The position numbers and the translations under genes are program-made. Shown here in pieces: positions 16,929 to 26,405 of a stretch of 38,200 nucleotides of DNA. The stretch covers positions 1-38,200 of the forward strand of contig NZ_CALEMX010000472.1 of NCBI RefSeq assembly GCF_937910335.1, read 5' to 3'. Below the pieces are notes generated by a model. The model did not search any database, had not been told where the DNA came from, and saw nothing but the letters and a program-made list of their open reading frames with translations. This DNA comes from an uncultured Gimesia sp. (lineage in GTDB: Bacteria; Planctomycetota; Planctomycetia; Planctomycetales; Planctomycetaceae). How positions within the stretch are numbered: position 1 is the stretch's first letter; each line of letters opens with the position of its first letter.

Positions 16929-17009
16929 ACCCGGTTGATCATTGAAGGTGGTTGATAACTCAAGCAGGCCCGAGTTGTCTTCTATTTGGTCAACCGGGTC
17001 TTTTTTTTT
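16929..17009 (+). ncRNA. Structured RNA end with intrinsic terminator (candidate small RNA)
   Basis: ACCCGGTTGA (16929-16938) pairs perfectly over 10 bp with TCAACCGGGT (16990-16999), and nine T follow after one C (17001-17009). Inside the large loop AACTC and GAGTT can form a second short stem. It is 560 bp past the mscS terminator, on the plus strand, with no open frame feeding into it. It therefore looks like the 3' end of an independent non-coding transcript, about 180 nt long if transcription begins just after TATAAT 16819. I do not recognise the RNA family. Confidence 0.5.
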
Positions 17010-17276
17010 GGAGTTTCATAAGTTATATTCCATTCGAGTTTTATATATGAGACTCGGCAGGAATTTTACTAAATGTGTAAAAATGAATACTTCGAATTCT
17101 CAGGGCATTTGTAATTACATCAGGAATTCGTATTATATGAAGTACCAGTGACAGCTCGGATGGAGATTCACTTCGCTTTTGTGATGTCCATTAATTGAGT
17201 TGATGATTCATTTGGGAATCTGTTGATAGCTTCATTTCTTTACTAATTCCATTTCTTTCACAGTACTAGAGCGACT

Positions 17277-18440
17277 ATGCAATCCCCACATCGACCGAGT
17301 TTATTACGAAAAATGAACGTTCGTAAGGTTTTGGAAGTCATCCAGGGCCAGGGAACTTTAACACGTGCTGATGTGATGCGCTGTTCTGGAATCAGTGCTC
17401 CCACTGTTTCTAAAGCGGTGAGCGCGTTACTGGATGCTGGCTTGCTGGAAGAACGGGAAACCGCAGAATTTTCAGTAGGACGTCCGGGAAAACTACTTCA
17501 GCTCCCGCGTTTTAGTGCCCAGGTCATTGGCGTCGTTCTGGAGTGGGATTACTGCTCAGTCGTTGCTTCCGGATTGGATGGTCATATACATCAAGACAAG
17601 CTGGATCGATTTAAAACTCCGAAAACCTATGCAGACTTAATTGAAACGATCTCCGGTAAAATTCAGAATCTGGTTGAGCAGCAGAAAATACCTGCTCTGG
17701 GAGTCGGAATTACAGTTCCAGGCCTGGTTAACAGTAATGATGGTCGGATCTTTTTGGCGTCGAACCTGCATATTGTTGATGGTCAGGCTCCGGCTGTCGA
17801 TATTGCCAATCAAACCAGTCTGGAATGTATACTTGTCCAGAAATCAACCGCATTGTGTCTCTCTGAAAAGACATATGGTGCAGGACAGGCGATGGATGAT
17901 TTCATCAATCTGGATGTCGTTTCCGGATTTGGAATGGGTGTCTTCACCGGGGGACAGTTGCTGGATGGCCAGCATGGTTTGGCTGGCGAGATTGCACACA
18001 TTACAGTCGAACCCGAGGACGGGCGTGTTTGCGGTTGTGGAAATCAGGGATGCCTGGAGACCGTCGCGACTGATTTGGCATTCACCCAGAATGTTTCTCA
18101 ACGCCTGGGTAAAGATTTGGATTTTGATGCGATTCAAGAACTGGTCAAGCAGGGCGAAATTGATGTGACTCCGGAGCTGGATCGAACAATCGAATTTCTG
18201 GCAATCGGTGTGGCAGCGGCGATTAATATCTTTAATCCCTCGAACATTTTTATCACATCGAAGTTGTTTGATCTTCGCGATGATATGTTTGACAAGATGA
18301 CGCAAATGGCCAAAAGCCGGGCATTGAAACCTTCCGCCAGCTCTTGTGAGATCGAGCGTTCCAAAGGGAATAAATATCTGGGAGCCGTCGCCGGTATTAT
18401 TAATCATCTGGCGAATGGTTTGGGACCACGCCTGAGTTAA
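17277..18440 (+). CDS. ROK-family transcriptional regulator (NagC/XylR-like)
   Basis: A 387-residue protein with an N-terminal winged helix-turn-helix (about residues 12-65: GTLTRADVMRCSGISAPTVS, then GLLEERE and a GRPGK wing), followed by a ROK sugar-kinase-fold domain. The ROK zinc motif is present near residues 250-258 as CGCGNQGCLE, preceded by GEIAHITVEPEDG. The position of the catalytic NDAN motif of ROK kinases reads QKSTALCLSE, so the catalytic Asp is missing and kinase activity is unlikely; this is the pattern of ROK repressors. The effector is probably a sugar or amino-sugar phosphate. It is about 5 kb from the murQ cluster, and control of that cluster is possible but not shown. Its ribosome site is weak. 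Confidence 0.9.
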   Translation: MQSPHRPSLLRKMNVRKVLEVIQGQGTLTRADVMRCSGISAPTVSKAVSALLDAGLLEERETAEFSVGRPGKLLQLPRFSAQVIGVVLEWDYCSVVASGLDGHIHQDKLDRFKTPKTYADLIETISGKIQNLVEQQKIPALGVGITVPGLVNSNDGRIFLASNLHIVDGQAPAVDIANQTSLECILVQKSTALCLSEKTYGAGQAMDDFINLDVVSGFGMGVFTGGQLLDGQHGLAGEIAHITVEPEDGRVCGCGNQGCLETVATDLAFTQNVSQRLGKDLDFDAIQELVKQGEIDVTPELDRTIEFLAIGVAAAINIFNPSNIFITSKLFDLRDDMFDKMTQMAKSRALKPSASSCEIERSKGNKYLGAVAGIINHLANGLGPRLS

Positions 18441-18477
18441 CCTGAATACGGGTTGATTCAGATAAGAAAGCAGAACG

Positions 18478-19002
18478 ATGTCACCTTCTGCAGAGGACAT
18501 TTCTCGTGAATTCATTCAAGAGTCGGTTCATTTACTTCAGCAATCAGCTGGAAAAATCAACCACTGTCTGAATCAGCTTGATACCGATCAAATCTGGTGG
18601 CGTCCCAGGCCAGAACTCAATAGCATTGGGAATCTGATTCTGCATCTGTGTGGCAACCTGAAGCAATGGGCAGTCTGCGGAATTACCGGGTCAGTCGATG
18701 AGCGTCAACGGTCACAGGAATTCCGTGCGGATGTCAAAGTTTCGCGGGACGATTTACAATCGCTGATGCATCGCACTATCGAACAGGCCTGTCTGACCAT
18801 GCAGTCCCTCTCTGCGCCTGCTTTATTGGAGAAGCGAGAGATTCAGGGTTTTTCTGTTTCTGTTTTGGGTGCCATTTCCCATACAGTGCCGCACTTTGTC
18901 GGGCATACTCATCAGATTATTTATCTTACCCGCCTGCAAAAAGGGGATCAGTATCAATTCGACTGGTCGCCCGATTCCGACCAAGAGGGTGTTCCCATAT
19001 AA
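18478..19002 (+). CDS. DinB-fold protein (DUF1572-like)
   Basis: A 174-residue, all-helical protein resembling the DUF1572/DinB superfamily. It opens with EFIQESVHLLQQSAGKI, then DQIWWRPRPELNSIGNLILH with H56, and later SHTVPHFVGHTHQIIYL. H56, H139 and H143 fit the three-histidine metal site of DinB-like four-helix bundles; H135 and H145 are also close by. Family members include metal-dependent thiol transferases and many of unknown function, so no reaction can be assigned. It lies 37 bp after the ROK regulator in the same direction and may be cotranscribed. The ribosome site is weak. Confidence 0.85.
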   Translation: MSPSAEDISREFIQESVHLLQQSAGKINHCLNQLDTDQIWWRPRPELNSIGNLILHLCGNLKQWAVCGITGSVDERQRSQEFRADVKVSRDDLQSLMHRTIEQACLTMQSLSAPALLEKREIQGFSVSVLGAISHTVPHFVGHTHQIIYLTRLQKGDQYQFDWSPDSDQEGVPI

Positions 19003-19179
19003 CCTCAGTGAGAAAAATTCGTTATTATCTGTCAGAGGAACTGCCGCAATTGAAGGCAAGGAATTGCGAAGATTTGACAAGAAGACTTCCTGTTTGTTTT
19101 TTGACTGTATATAAAACGCTACAATCCTTACTGGAGTGAGTCTGTTCATTGATGAAGTGAGACAAAAGGCGTTGATATT

Positions 19180-20970
19180 ATGTCCCGCAAAGCAAAGCGG
19201 TCTGAAAAACAGAAAGCAAAAAAGACTGCGGCGCAACCAAAGCCGAATGTCAAGCAATCGGCTGGCAATTCAGCGACGCCTGCGGCGCTGATTTCAATTT
19301 TCCCGCAAAAACGCTTTTCAGGAATGGAACTCGTTTTTTTTTCGCTGTTGCTGATCTGGTCGTTTCTAGTCGCCTGCTTTCCCATGCGAAATATGGATAT
19401 CTGGTGGCATCTGAGAACAGGACAGTTGATTCTGGAACGTGGTACGGTTCCCTATTTCGACTGGTTTACGTTTGTCGATTTTGATCGACCTTGGATTGAT
19501 CTGCATTGGGGTTTTCAGATTTTGGTCACCTGGCTGTACCGTTGGGGAGGCGTCGATTTACTGATTCTGACTAAGGCGTTCTGTTTATCTCTTACCATCG
19601 GCTTTGCCTGGTATGCTGCGGGGCGATCTGTTCCCCCCTGGTGTAAAGCCCTGCTTTGGATTTTGCCCGTCATTTGTATTTCCGGTCGTTCCGTAGTCCG
19701 TCCGGAAATGTTGTCGTTATTTTATTTATCCTTCTGGATGTTTGTTATCAGTTGTGTCCCCGCTTTTCCCAGAATGATCTGGCTGATACCACTGATTACA
19801 TTACTCTGGGTGAATAGCCATGCCCTGTTTGTACTGGGGTTAGTGGTCAGCGTTCTGTTTGTCGCCGATCATTTGATTCGTGTGGGAGCGCAAGGACGAT
19901 TTGGTTTGGAAAAACCATCAACGGCAATTTCCAGATTTACATATGTCCGAGTCGGCTTGCTTACATTATTAGCCTGTTTCCTGAATCCTTATCTGGAGCA
20001 GGGGGTTTTATTTCCGTTGACTTTGTATGAAAAGTTTTCCGTCGATCAGGCATTTTATTCGGTTCGGGTGGGAGAATTTCAGCCTCCTGTTGATTTCATT
20101 AAACAGTCTGGTTTGCAAAATTTGTATCTGTGCTCACAGGTTCTACTTGCCGGATTAACTCTCATGAGTTTTGTACCGCTGTTGTTAAAAAAGAAAGTGA
20201 ATCCCTTTCGCATTCTGTTGTTTATTGCATTTACACATCTGGCATGGAAGGCCTCGCGGAATACCGGAATATTCTCTCTAATTTCAGGCATCATTCTCTG
20301 TGGCAATATTTCTGACTGGATCCGTTTGGCTGTTCCACCGAAAGTGATATCTGCACCAGGCTCAAGGCGAGAAAATATCACTCAGACAAATGGCCTGCCT
20401 GACATCACAATTCTCGGGAGCGGGTTTTCCGCATGTGTGTTTGTATTTCTGATGGCCAGTTTATTTTCAGGGCATTGGAATCGTTGGGGAGGTGAAGGGA
20501 AAGTTCTGGGTTTAGGCGAGCAAGAAGCGTGGTATGCACATGCTGCTTCAAAATTCGCAGGCCAGCCGGGCATGCCAAGTCGCGCTTTTGTTTCCAATAT
20601 GGGCCAATCGGCTGTTTACATATTTCATAATGGCCCGGATCGAAAAGTCTTTTTTGATGGTCGACTGGAAGTAAATACCAAAGAGACATTTCAGCTTTAC
20701 GAACAAATCAAACAGCAGATGGTTTATGGAAAGGGGGATTGGGCGTATTTGCTCCAGGATGAAGAGGGGCAGCGCCCGATCATCATTCTGGATAGTCGTT
20801 CTTCCCGTAACGAAATCCGAGGAATGATTACGAATCCGGGATGGCGGCTGGTTTTTGCGGATCAGGCAGCTGCTGTGTTTCTTGATGTTCAGATGGCAGA
20901 ACGCTTGCAGCTCCCCGTTGCCGATCCGAGTCCATTGGCGGAACCTCCTGGGATGCGGCTCCGCAAATAA
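19180..20970 (+). CDS. Polytopic membrane protein, possible GT-C-type glycosyltransferase
   Basis: A 596-residue protein. It has a highly basic, Lys/Ala-rich cytoplasmic N terminus (residues 1-45), then about ten hydrophobic segments (from about 50 to 440), and a soluble C-terminal domain of about 130 residues. The first extracytoplasmic loop reads NMDIWWHLRTGQLILERGTV, then DWFTFVDFDRPWIDLHWGFQ. An acidic residue right after the first membrane helix, with a nearby second acidic/aromatic cluster, is typical of lipid-sugar-dependent GT-C enzymes (the PMT/ArnT group). The soluble end (KVFFDGRLEVNT...) resembles the C-terminal part of related planctomycete membrane proteins. Transfer of a sugar from a lipid carrier is an inference. 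AAAGG lies about 11 bases before the start. Confidence 0.7.
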   Translation: MSRKAKRSEKQKAKKTAAQPKPNVKQSAGNSATPAALISIFPQKRFSGMELVFFSLLLIWSFLVACFPMRNMDIWWHLRTGQLILERGTVPYFDWFTFVDFDRPWIDLHWGFQILVTWLYRWGGVDLLILTKAFCLSLTIGFAWYAAGRSVPPWCKALLWILPVICISGRSVVRPEMLSLFYLSFWMFVISCVPAFPRMIWLIPLITLLWVNSHALFVLGLVVSVLFVADHLIRVGAQGRFGLEKPSTAISRFTYVRVGLLTLLACFLNPYLEQGVLFPLTLYEKFSVDQAFYSVRVGEFQPPVDFIKQSGLQNLYLCSQVLLAGLTLMSFVPLLLKKKVNPFRILLFIAFTHLAWKASRNTGIFSLISGIILCGNISDWIRLAVPPKVISAPGSRRENITQTNGLPDITILGSGFSACVFVFLMASLFSGHWNRWGGEGKVLGLGEQEAWYAHAASKFAGQPGMPSRAFVSNMGQSAVYIFHNGPDRKVFFDGRLEVNTKETFQLYEQIKQQMVYGKGDWAYLLQDEEGQRPIIILDSRSSRNEIRGMITNPGWRLVFADQAAAVFLDVQMAERLQLPVADPSPLAEPPGMRLRK

Positions 20971-21148
20971 AATCGCTCTACGAGTATCCGTTCGTTCCCC
21001 AATCGATCGAATTTAGGTTTCCCGGGAGCGCTTTCTCTTGCAAATCGGTAAGACTCAGAGGACATTAGGAGAAGTCCGTTTCAGTCAATCTGTCTGCTGC
21101 TTCCGCTTGCAGGCATTTCTTTTCTATATTCGAAGTAAGGGAAACATC

Positions 21149-22549
21149 ATGAGTTATTCTCTGATCAGAAAAAAACTGATCTGTGTACTGGCAATGCTTT
21201 TGCTTTCACAGACACTGAATTTCGTGCAGGCACAGGAAGCACAACAACAAAAACACAAGGCTCCACTGGCAAAGCTGGACCTGAAATCAGGAGATTCGAT
21301 TGTCTTTCTGGGAGACAGTATCACACATCAATGTCTCTATACTCAGTACGTAGAAGATTATTTCTATACACGATTTCCCGAAATGCGGTTGAAATTTCAT
21401 AACTCGGGTGTTGGTGGAGCCAAGGCCTGGGATGCGCTGGCCCGCTTTGATCGTGACGTGGCTGCTTATAAACCAAAGTATGTGACTGTTTTATTAGGCA
21501 TGAATGACGGTCAGTATCAGCCGTTCAATGACATGATTTTTGAGACCTATTATAAGGATATGAAGGAATTGATTTCAAAAATTGAAACAATTGGCGCTCA
21601 ACCGATTCTAATGACGCCGACGATGTTTGACGCTCGAGCGGCCCGTTTGACAAAACGGAAACGAAATCCGGTTGCAACAGAATTATACAACTCTGTGCTG
21701 GCCTATTATGGAACGTGGCTGCGTGAAGTAGCTGCGGAGTCCGGCTTTGGTTTCGTTGACATGTACAGCCCGCTGAATAACATTACGTTGGCAGCGCGAC
21801 AGAAGGACCCGACCTTCACAATTATCGAAGACGCTGTCCATCCAGATCCACCAGGTCAGGTCGTAATGGCATATGCGCTGTTATCTGACATGAACGTTCA
21901 GCGTCAGGTATCAAGAATTAACATCAGTAAAAATGCCAAAGGCAATCTGGCTGCCACTGCCAAAGGGGGCACGCTTTCAGATCTGAAGCAGACCGATGAA
22001 GGTGTTTCTTTCACATGGCTGTCAAAGAGTTTGCCCTGGGTCGTACCAGCTAAGGCAGAACTGGGAGCAAAACTTACTAAGTTGGGACATCGGATGAGTC
22101 AGGAATCGCTTTCGATTCATGATTTGCCTGCCGGTCGTTATGAACTTTCGATAGATGGTGAAGCTGTCGGCCAGTATTCCAACATCGCGCTGGCACGGCA
22201 TATTGAATTGCAGAGTAATGCGAAGACCCCGCAGTATCAGCAGGCGATGGAAGTAGCACTGTTGAATAAAGAGCGAAACGAGGGGCCGGTAAAGAACAAA
22301 CGCAACAGTTGGCATGCCTTTCAAGGGTATGCACGTTTGAAACGCGTAGTAGACGCATCTGGCCAAAAGAATGAAGAAGATCTGGCGAAATTGAAAGCCT
22401 TCGAAACTCAGCTCAAAGATCACGAAAAGACGATCAAGGAAAGCGAAGCTGCCGATTTGGCATTGGAAGACAAGATTTTCAAGGTCAATCAACCAGTGGC
22501 TCGTAAATATGTGTTGAAAAAAGTGGTTGCGACCAGGAAGAAGAAATAA
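21149..22549 (+). CDS. Exported SGNH/GDSL-type hydrolase
   Basis: A 466-residue protein starting at ATG 21149, with AAGGGA upstream; the frame is open from 21038 but the signal peptide and ribosome site both point to 21149. Signal peptide: KKLICVLAMLLLSQTLNFVQA. SGNH blocks are in order: GDSIT with nucleophile S57, NSGVGGAKAWD (block II), LLGMNDG (block III) and EDAVHPDPPG with D228 and H231 completing the triad. The C-terminal 200 residues, not part of the SGNH fold, include a charged helical segment (about 415-450) and a very basic end (KKVVATRKKK). It probably removes ester groups, such as acetyl groups, from surface or dietary polysaccharides outside the cytoplasm. A strong terminator follows. 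Confidence 0.88.
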   Translation: MSYSLIRKKLICVLAMLLLSQTLNFVQAQEAQQQKHKAPLAKLDLKSGDSIVFLGDSITHQCLYTQYVEDYFYTRFPEMRLKFHNSGVGGAKAWDALARFDRDVAAYKPKYVTVLLGMNDGQYQPFNDMIFETYYKDMKELISKIETIGAQPILMTPTMFDARAARLTKRKRNPVATELYNSVLAYYGTWLREVAAESGFGFVDMYSPLNNITLAARQKDPTFTIIEDAVHPDPPGQVVMAYALLSDMNVQRQVSRINISKNAKGNLAATAKGGTLSDLKQTDEGVSFTWLSKSLPWVVPAKAELGAKLTKLGHRMSQESLSIHDLPAGRYELSIDGEAVGQYSNIALARHIELQSNAKTPQYQQAMEVALLNKERNEGPVKNKRNSWHAFQGYARLKRVVDASGQKNEEDLAKLKAFETQLKDHEKTIKESEAADLALEDKIFKVNQPVARKYVLKKVVATRKKK

Positions 22550-22594
22550 CTCAACTGAGAGTTAAGTTACCAATTTTTAGAGAGCGAAAAGCAG

Positions 22595-22630
22595 ACAGCC
22601 AGAAGTGAAATCACTTCTGGCTGTTATTGT
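22595..22630. terminator. Intrinsic terminator between SGNH hydrolase and antiporter genes
   Basis: ACAGCCAGAAGTGA (22595-22608) and TCACTTCTGGCTGT (22611-22624) form a 13-14 bp stem, followed on the plus strand by TATTGTTTTT. The genes converge here. On the minus strand the stem is followed by CTGCTTTT, so weaker termination of the antiporter transcript is possible too. Confidence 0.88.
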
Positions 22631-22676
22631 TTTTACTGCGTGGTGTTGTGGATTGATTTTGGTTTCAGATTCGTAA

Positions 22677-24113
22677 TCAGAGTAGAAACACAAAAGTCAA
22701 TACCACAGAAAGTGGTAGCAGGACGGCACAGCTATAGGCCATAAAACCAAAAAAGCTGGGCATGCGAATGTTATTCTTTTCTGCGATGGCTTTGACCATG
22801 AAGTTAGGCCCATTGCCGATATATGTCATAGCTCCCATAAAGACGGCACCGAGACTGATGGCAACTAGCGAGACTTCATTGACACCAGCGATGGCAGGCC
22901 CGTTGGTACCCGCTGCTTTTGCCGTTTCGAAAAAGACTACATAAGTAGGGGCATTGTCCAGGAAGCTGGAGAGAATGCCTGTGGCCCAGTAAAATTTCCA
23001 GGGAGAATCAATTCCCAGCGAGGCGCCATTGACATTCAGGATTTGGACGGGGGCCTGCATACAGATAAAGATGCCAACAAACAGTGCTGCCACTTCCAAA
23101 ATCGCTTCATAGTTGAAGGAGTTCTGTTTGCGAATGCTTTTTGAAGTCGTTAACAACGAGATCCCCGCGAGCAGAAACATGCAGACTTCTCGAAAAAAAT
23201 GAGGAGCATGCCAGTCTGTGCCCGGAAAAGGCTTCGAAGGGTCGAGCAGTGCCACACAAAATATGACTAACAGCAACCATAGGAAGTTAACGCCTCCTCT
23301 GAGTGCAAATGGCTCGATCGTTTCAGGAATCGCTTCGACATTTTCCTTATTTTCTTTTTTATAACGAATTGTATCGTACAGGAAATAAATCACCAGCAGC
23401 GACAGGTTCATCGCCAGCCACATGGGCCAGAGTGTGAGAGTCCAGGTGAAAGGCACTCCTCTGAGGAATCCTAGAAACAAGGGGGGATCGCCGATGGGAA
23501 GTAGACAGCCCCCCGTATTACAAACGACAAAAATAAAGAAAATGACGGTATGGGCAACATAGTTACGTTTTTGATTCGCTTTGAGGAGTGGTCGAATCAG
23601 TAACATCGCAGCGCCAGTGGTTCCGATAAAACTGGCGATCGCTGCACCGATGGCAATGATACCTGTATTCAGAGCAGGGCGGCCTACCAGATGGCCATTA
23701 AAGGCAATTCCACCACTAATCACGTATAAGCTGAAAAGCAGTGCAATAAACGGAATATATTCGACCAGCAACGCATTTTTAAGCACCACGATGGCAGCAG
23801 GAAATCCCGGAGCCGACAGTTCATGAGTGCCATGGTCTACCACACCATGCCCGTACAAGAACGTATAGTAAAGTAATGTGACTAACCCCAGGCTGACGGC
23901 TACCAGCAAGCGGTTTTTATTATGCTCCCACCATTCTTCGGTTTTATGGATTAAGGGGAGAAATGCGATGCATAACAAGAGAGCGGCGAACGGAATGACA
24001 CTGTAAAAAGCAGGTGGTTCTGCCTGTACGTGGTGCTCATCATGGGGTACTTCTGATGTCGATGTTAAGGTTGTTGCTTCCAATTGCGCCCGTGTATCAG
24101 CGATTAAGCTCAT
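22677..24113 (-). CDS. NhaD-like sodium:proton antiporter (ArsB/NhaD superfamily)
   Basis: A 478-residue membrane protein with about 12-13 hydrophobic segments. A short His/Glu-rich cytoplasmic N terminus includes [12 protein letters not shown]. It shows the IT-superfamily pattern of two half-repeats. In the first half [16 protein letters not shown] is followed by [19 protein letters not shown], and the second half has [14 protein letters not shown] and [19 protein letters not shown]. These are characteristic of NhaD/UIT3-type transporters that expel sodium in exchange for protons, fitting a marine or brackish organism. The GGAGGGCG site before ATG 24113 is one of the strongest ribosome sites in the window. 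The gene is monocistronic and ends near the shared terminator at 22595-22630. Confidence 0.85.
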   Translation of the reverse strand: MSLIADTRAQLEATTLTSTSEVPHDEHHVQAEPPAFYSVIPFAALLLCIAFLPLIHKTEEWWEHNKNRLLVAVSLGLVTLLYYTFLYGHGVVDHGTHELSAPGFPAAIVVLKNALLVEYIPFIALLFSLYVISGGIAFNGHLVGRPALNTGIIAIGAAIASFIGTTGAAMLLIRPLLKANQKRNYVAHTVIFFIFVVCNTGGCLLPIGDPPLFLGFLRGVPFTWTLTLWPMWLAMNLSLLVIYFLYDTIRYKKENKENVEAIPETIEPFALRGGVNFLWLLLVIFCVALLDPSKPFPGTDWHAPHFFREVCMFLLAGISLLTTSKSIRKQNSFNYEAILEVAALFVGIFICMQAPVQILNVNGASLGIDSPWKFYWATGILSSFLDNAPTYVVFFETAKAAGTNGPAIAGVNEVSLVAISLGAVFMGAMTYIGNGPNFMVKAIAEKNNIRMPSFFGFMAYSCAVLLPLSVVLTFVFLL

Positions 24114-24299
24114 CTCAATCGCCCTCCATTCTCTAGTCTCTGGGGATTAATGTGTGTGGGTGAGGATTCGAAAATCCGTTTTCATTTTGAGTGATGTGTG
24201 CAAAAGCGTAGTGTTTTGATGGCAATCTATAAAATCCTGAATTATGTCATGATCGGAGTCTCTCTACAATGTCCAGATCAGAATGATTTTAGATTGCGT

Positions 24300-26273
24300 T
24301 TATGAATTCGAAACCCCGCAATGTTGTACTTTCGCCGGATTCAAAGCGGGTTTCATATCTATCAGGTATTGTTTGATGAGCTCAGCAGTATGCGAACTCT
24401 CAAGAAGCTTGAGTGTGATCAGGGTTTTTCCCAGTGTAATGGGTGGTTCAATCTGCAATGCCAGCAGATAGGAAACCTGTTGTTGAGTCAGTAAATTCAA
24501 CTGTATAGCAGCGTCCCCAAACCGTTTGCCACTTTCTTTCTGAAGATCCAAAATATTGGTGACTTGTAGATCCGTTAATAATTTTTCGGCAATAGCAAGT
24601 TCGCCTGTTTTCGCCCGCTTTTCTTGCTCAGGGCATTTCAGAAGTGCTTTGGAAATAGTTGGAATATCGAAGATTTTCTTAGTCACGAGCCAGCGACTGA
24701 ATCTATTGCGTTTGACCAGTTGTTGTAGTTCCTGATCATCCTTGCTGATGATGCTACGGATTTGTACTTGATTTCTTCCCTTTTCCTTCGATTCATACAT
24801 CGCCTGATCAGACTCAGCGATCAGGCGTTCTGCATAGCCTGTGATGTCACGAGGTGGAATGCCGACAACAGCTCCCAAACTGGCTGTCACTGGTACGCGT
24901 TTCCCTTCAAACTCAATGAATTCGTTTTCAATGAGAGTCCGCAGTCTTTCTGATAGCTCCCGAATACCATTTTCTGAAGGGTTATTCGCCAGGATCACAA
25001 ATTCTTCACCACCATAGCGGCAGAATACGTCAGATCGACGTGTCGATTCGCTGGCAACTTTGGCGATGCGCTGTAATGCCAGGTCTCCAAACTGATGACC
25101 GTATGTGTCATTTAGTTGTTTAAATCGATCAATGTCTGAAAAAATGATTCCAATTGGCCGTGCAAAGCGAGCACAATGATAAAGCTCTTTTTCAAAGGCT
25201 TCGTTAAAATAACTTCGGTTATAAACCATTGTAAGAGGGTCGTGGATTGCTTTACTCTGCAGTTGTTTATTTTCCGATTCCAGTTTTATTTTTTGTTCTT
25301 CGACGACAGCTTGGCGCGCGGATGCTTGATTCGAATCGACCTGAGCTTTCATGGTCAATTTGAGTAATTGTTCGTTAGCGGTAGCCATAATATCGTATGG
25401 TGATCCGATATCATCCATATTGACCGAAAATATTTGCGCTGCTTCTTCAAATCGTGACTGGACTTGTTCAAGAAAACCGTGCAGCTCTTCATAGGGCATA
25501 TTGAAGAATTCTGATGTCAATTCCTGGAGTCGATTTAAGGCTAATCCACTATTGGTAGAACAGAAATAATCACCGATTGCTGCCGAAGATGCTATGGTAA
25601 TGATCAGATTGAAATGGGGGTGTGACGAGAGTGCTTTTAATTGTTCGAGTGTGTCATGATGGTGTTCAATAGCACTTTTGAATTGTTCTGGCAGCTCCCA
25701 GCGTTCCATCATTTTGACGCCGACTTCACAATGATTGACTCCCAAAACTTCTGTTTCGACTTCAGCACATTCTCTTTCTTGTGTTTCAGCTTGCTCAAGT
25801 ACCGGAACGAGATCGTCGGGGATGGAACGGAGCATTGCAAGATAGCCGATATCCTGTAACAAACCAATCAGAAAGCTGTCGTATTTTAATTCATTCCCCA
25901 GTCTCGAAGCTAATAACTCTGCTGCTGCAGATTGGACGATCGACTGTTTCCAGTAAGAATCGAATCGTACTTTGAGCGGTCCTGCATTGATTGCTGATTC
26001 CGAGAGCGAAAAACTCAACGCCAGAGAGGTAACAACCATGGTTCCCAAAAGAGGAACAGCGCGTTCTATGCCTTTACAATCCGACCTTAGGCCAAAAAAA
26101 GAAGAATTGCTGGCTTTCAGAATTTTGGCTGTGATGGCAGGGTCTGCTTTGATCGTCTCGATCACTTCGCTGATATCGGTATCTGGATTTTTAGAAAGGT
26201 ACAACAACCTGACCGCGACGGCAGGTAAGGTTGGTAATTGATCCGACGACCAAATTTTTTCCGGAGAAATCAT
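24300..26273 (-). CDS. HDOD-GGDEF protein with C-terminal MshEN-like repeats
   Basis: A 657-residue cytoplasmic signalling protein. Residues about 10-205 are an HDOD domain (LPTLPAVAVRLLYLSKNPD, KILKASNSSFFGLR, ERAVPLLG). A coiled coil (about 310-345) leads into a GGDEF domain (about 345-505) with active-site RYGGEEF near residue 419. The product-inhibition I-site RRSD lies five residues before GGEEF, so diguanylate cyclase activity is expected. After it come repeats of the form xxGxAxxxLxLLTxxQVxxLLxLQ (residues about 560-645: KRFGDAAIQLNLLTQQQ, TLGKTLITLKLLESS), resembling the c-di-GMP-binding MshEN/GspE N-terminal module. The protein may thus make and sense c-di-GMP. Start ATG 26273 has AAAGG upstream. 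It follows cheY- and cheX-like genes on the same strand. Confidence 0.88.
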   Translation of the reverse strand: MISPEKIWSSDQLPTLPAVAVRLLYLSKNPDTDISEVIETIKADPAITAKILKASNSSFFGLRSDCKGIERAVPLLGTMVVTSLALSFSLSESAINAGPLKVRFDSYWKQSIVQSAAAELLASRLGNELKYDSFLIGLLQDIGYLAMLRSIPDDLVPVLEQAETQERECAEVETEVLGVNHCEVGVKMMERWELPEQFKSAIEHHHDTLEQLKALSSHPHFNLIITIASSAAIGDYFCSTNSGLALNRLQELTSEFFNMPYEELHGFLEQVQSRFEEAAQIFSVNMDDIGSPYDIMATANEQLLKLTMKAQVDSNQASARQAVVEEQKIKLESENKQLQSKAIHDPLTMVYNRSYFNEAFEKELYHCARFARPIGIIFSDIDRFKQLNDTYGHQFGDLALQRIAKVASESTRRSDVFCRYGGEEFVILANNPSENGIRELSERLRTLIENEFIEFEGKRVPVTASLGAVVGIPPRDITGYAERLIAESDQAMYESKEKGRNQVQIRSIISKDDQELQQLVKRNRFSRWLVTKKIFDIPTISKALLKCPEQEKRAKTGELAIAEKLLTDLQVTNILDLQKESGKRFGDAAIQLNLLTQQQVSYLLALQIEPPITLGKTLITLKLLESSHTAELIKQYLIDMKPALNPAKVQHCGVSNS

Positions 26274-26405
26274 TATCTCTGACCTTTAGGTGATGCAATT
26301 CAATGAATATTAGCAATTTTCAAAAAAATGCATCTTAACTAGACAGCTCTGTTTTTTTGATGATGCATTCAACATCATGTAATAGGATCTCAATCGCCAT
26401 ATACT

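Larger units (their letters stand above)
16440..17276. other. 837-bp AT-rich gene-free stretch
   Basis: No protein-coding gene is supported. The stretch holds a perfect 8-bp hairpin (TTCTACGA, 16714-16721, against TCGTAGAA, 16732-16739), a TATAAT box (16819-16824), and a structured element ending in nine T (16929-17009). An inverted CGAATTC/GAATTCG pair lies around 17091-17130. The last 150 bp should contain the ROK gene promoter, but I cannot place it. mscS already has its own terminator, so the second terminator implies a separate transcript. Confidence 0.6.

Noticed and set aside
16942-17151. 69-aa plus frame
   Set aside because: It runs through the terminator stem and T tract and has no ribosome site.
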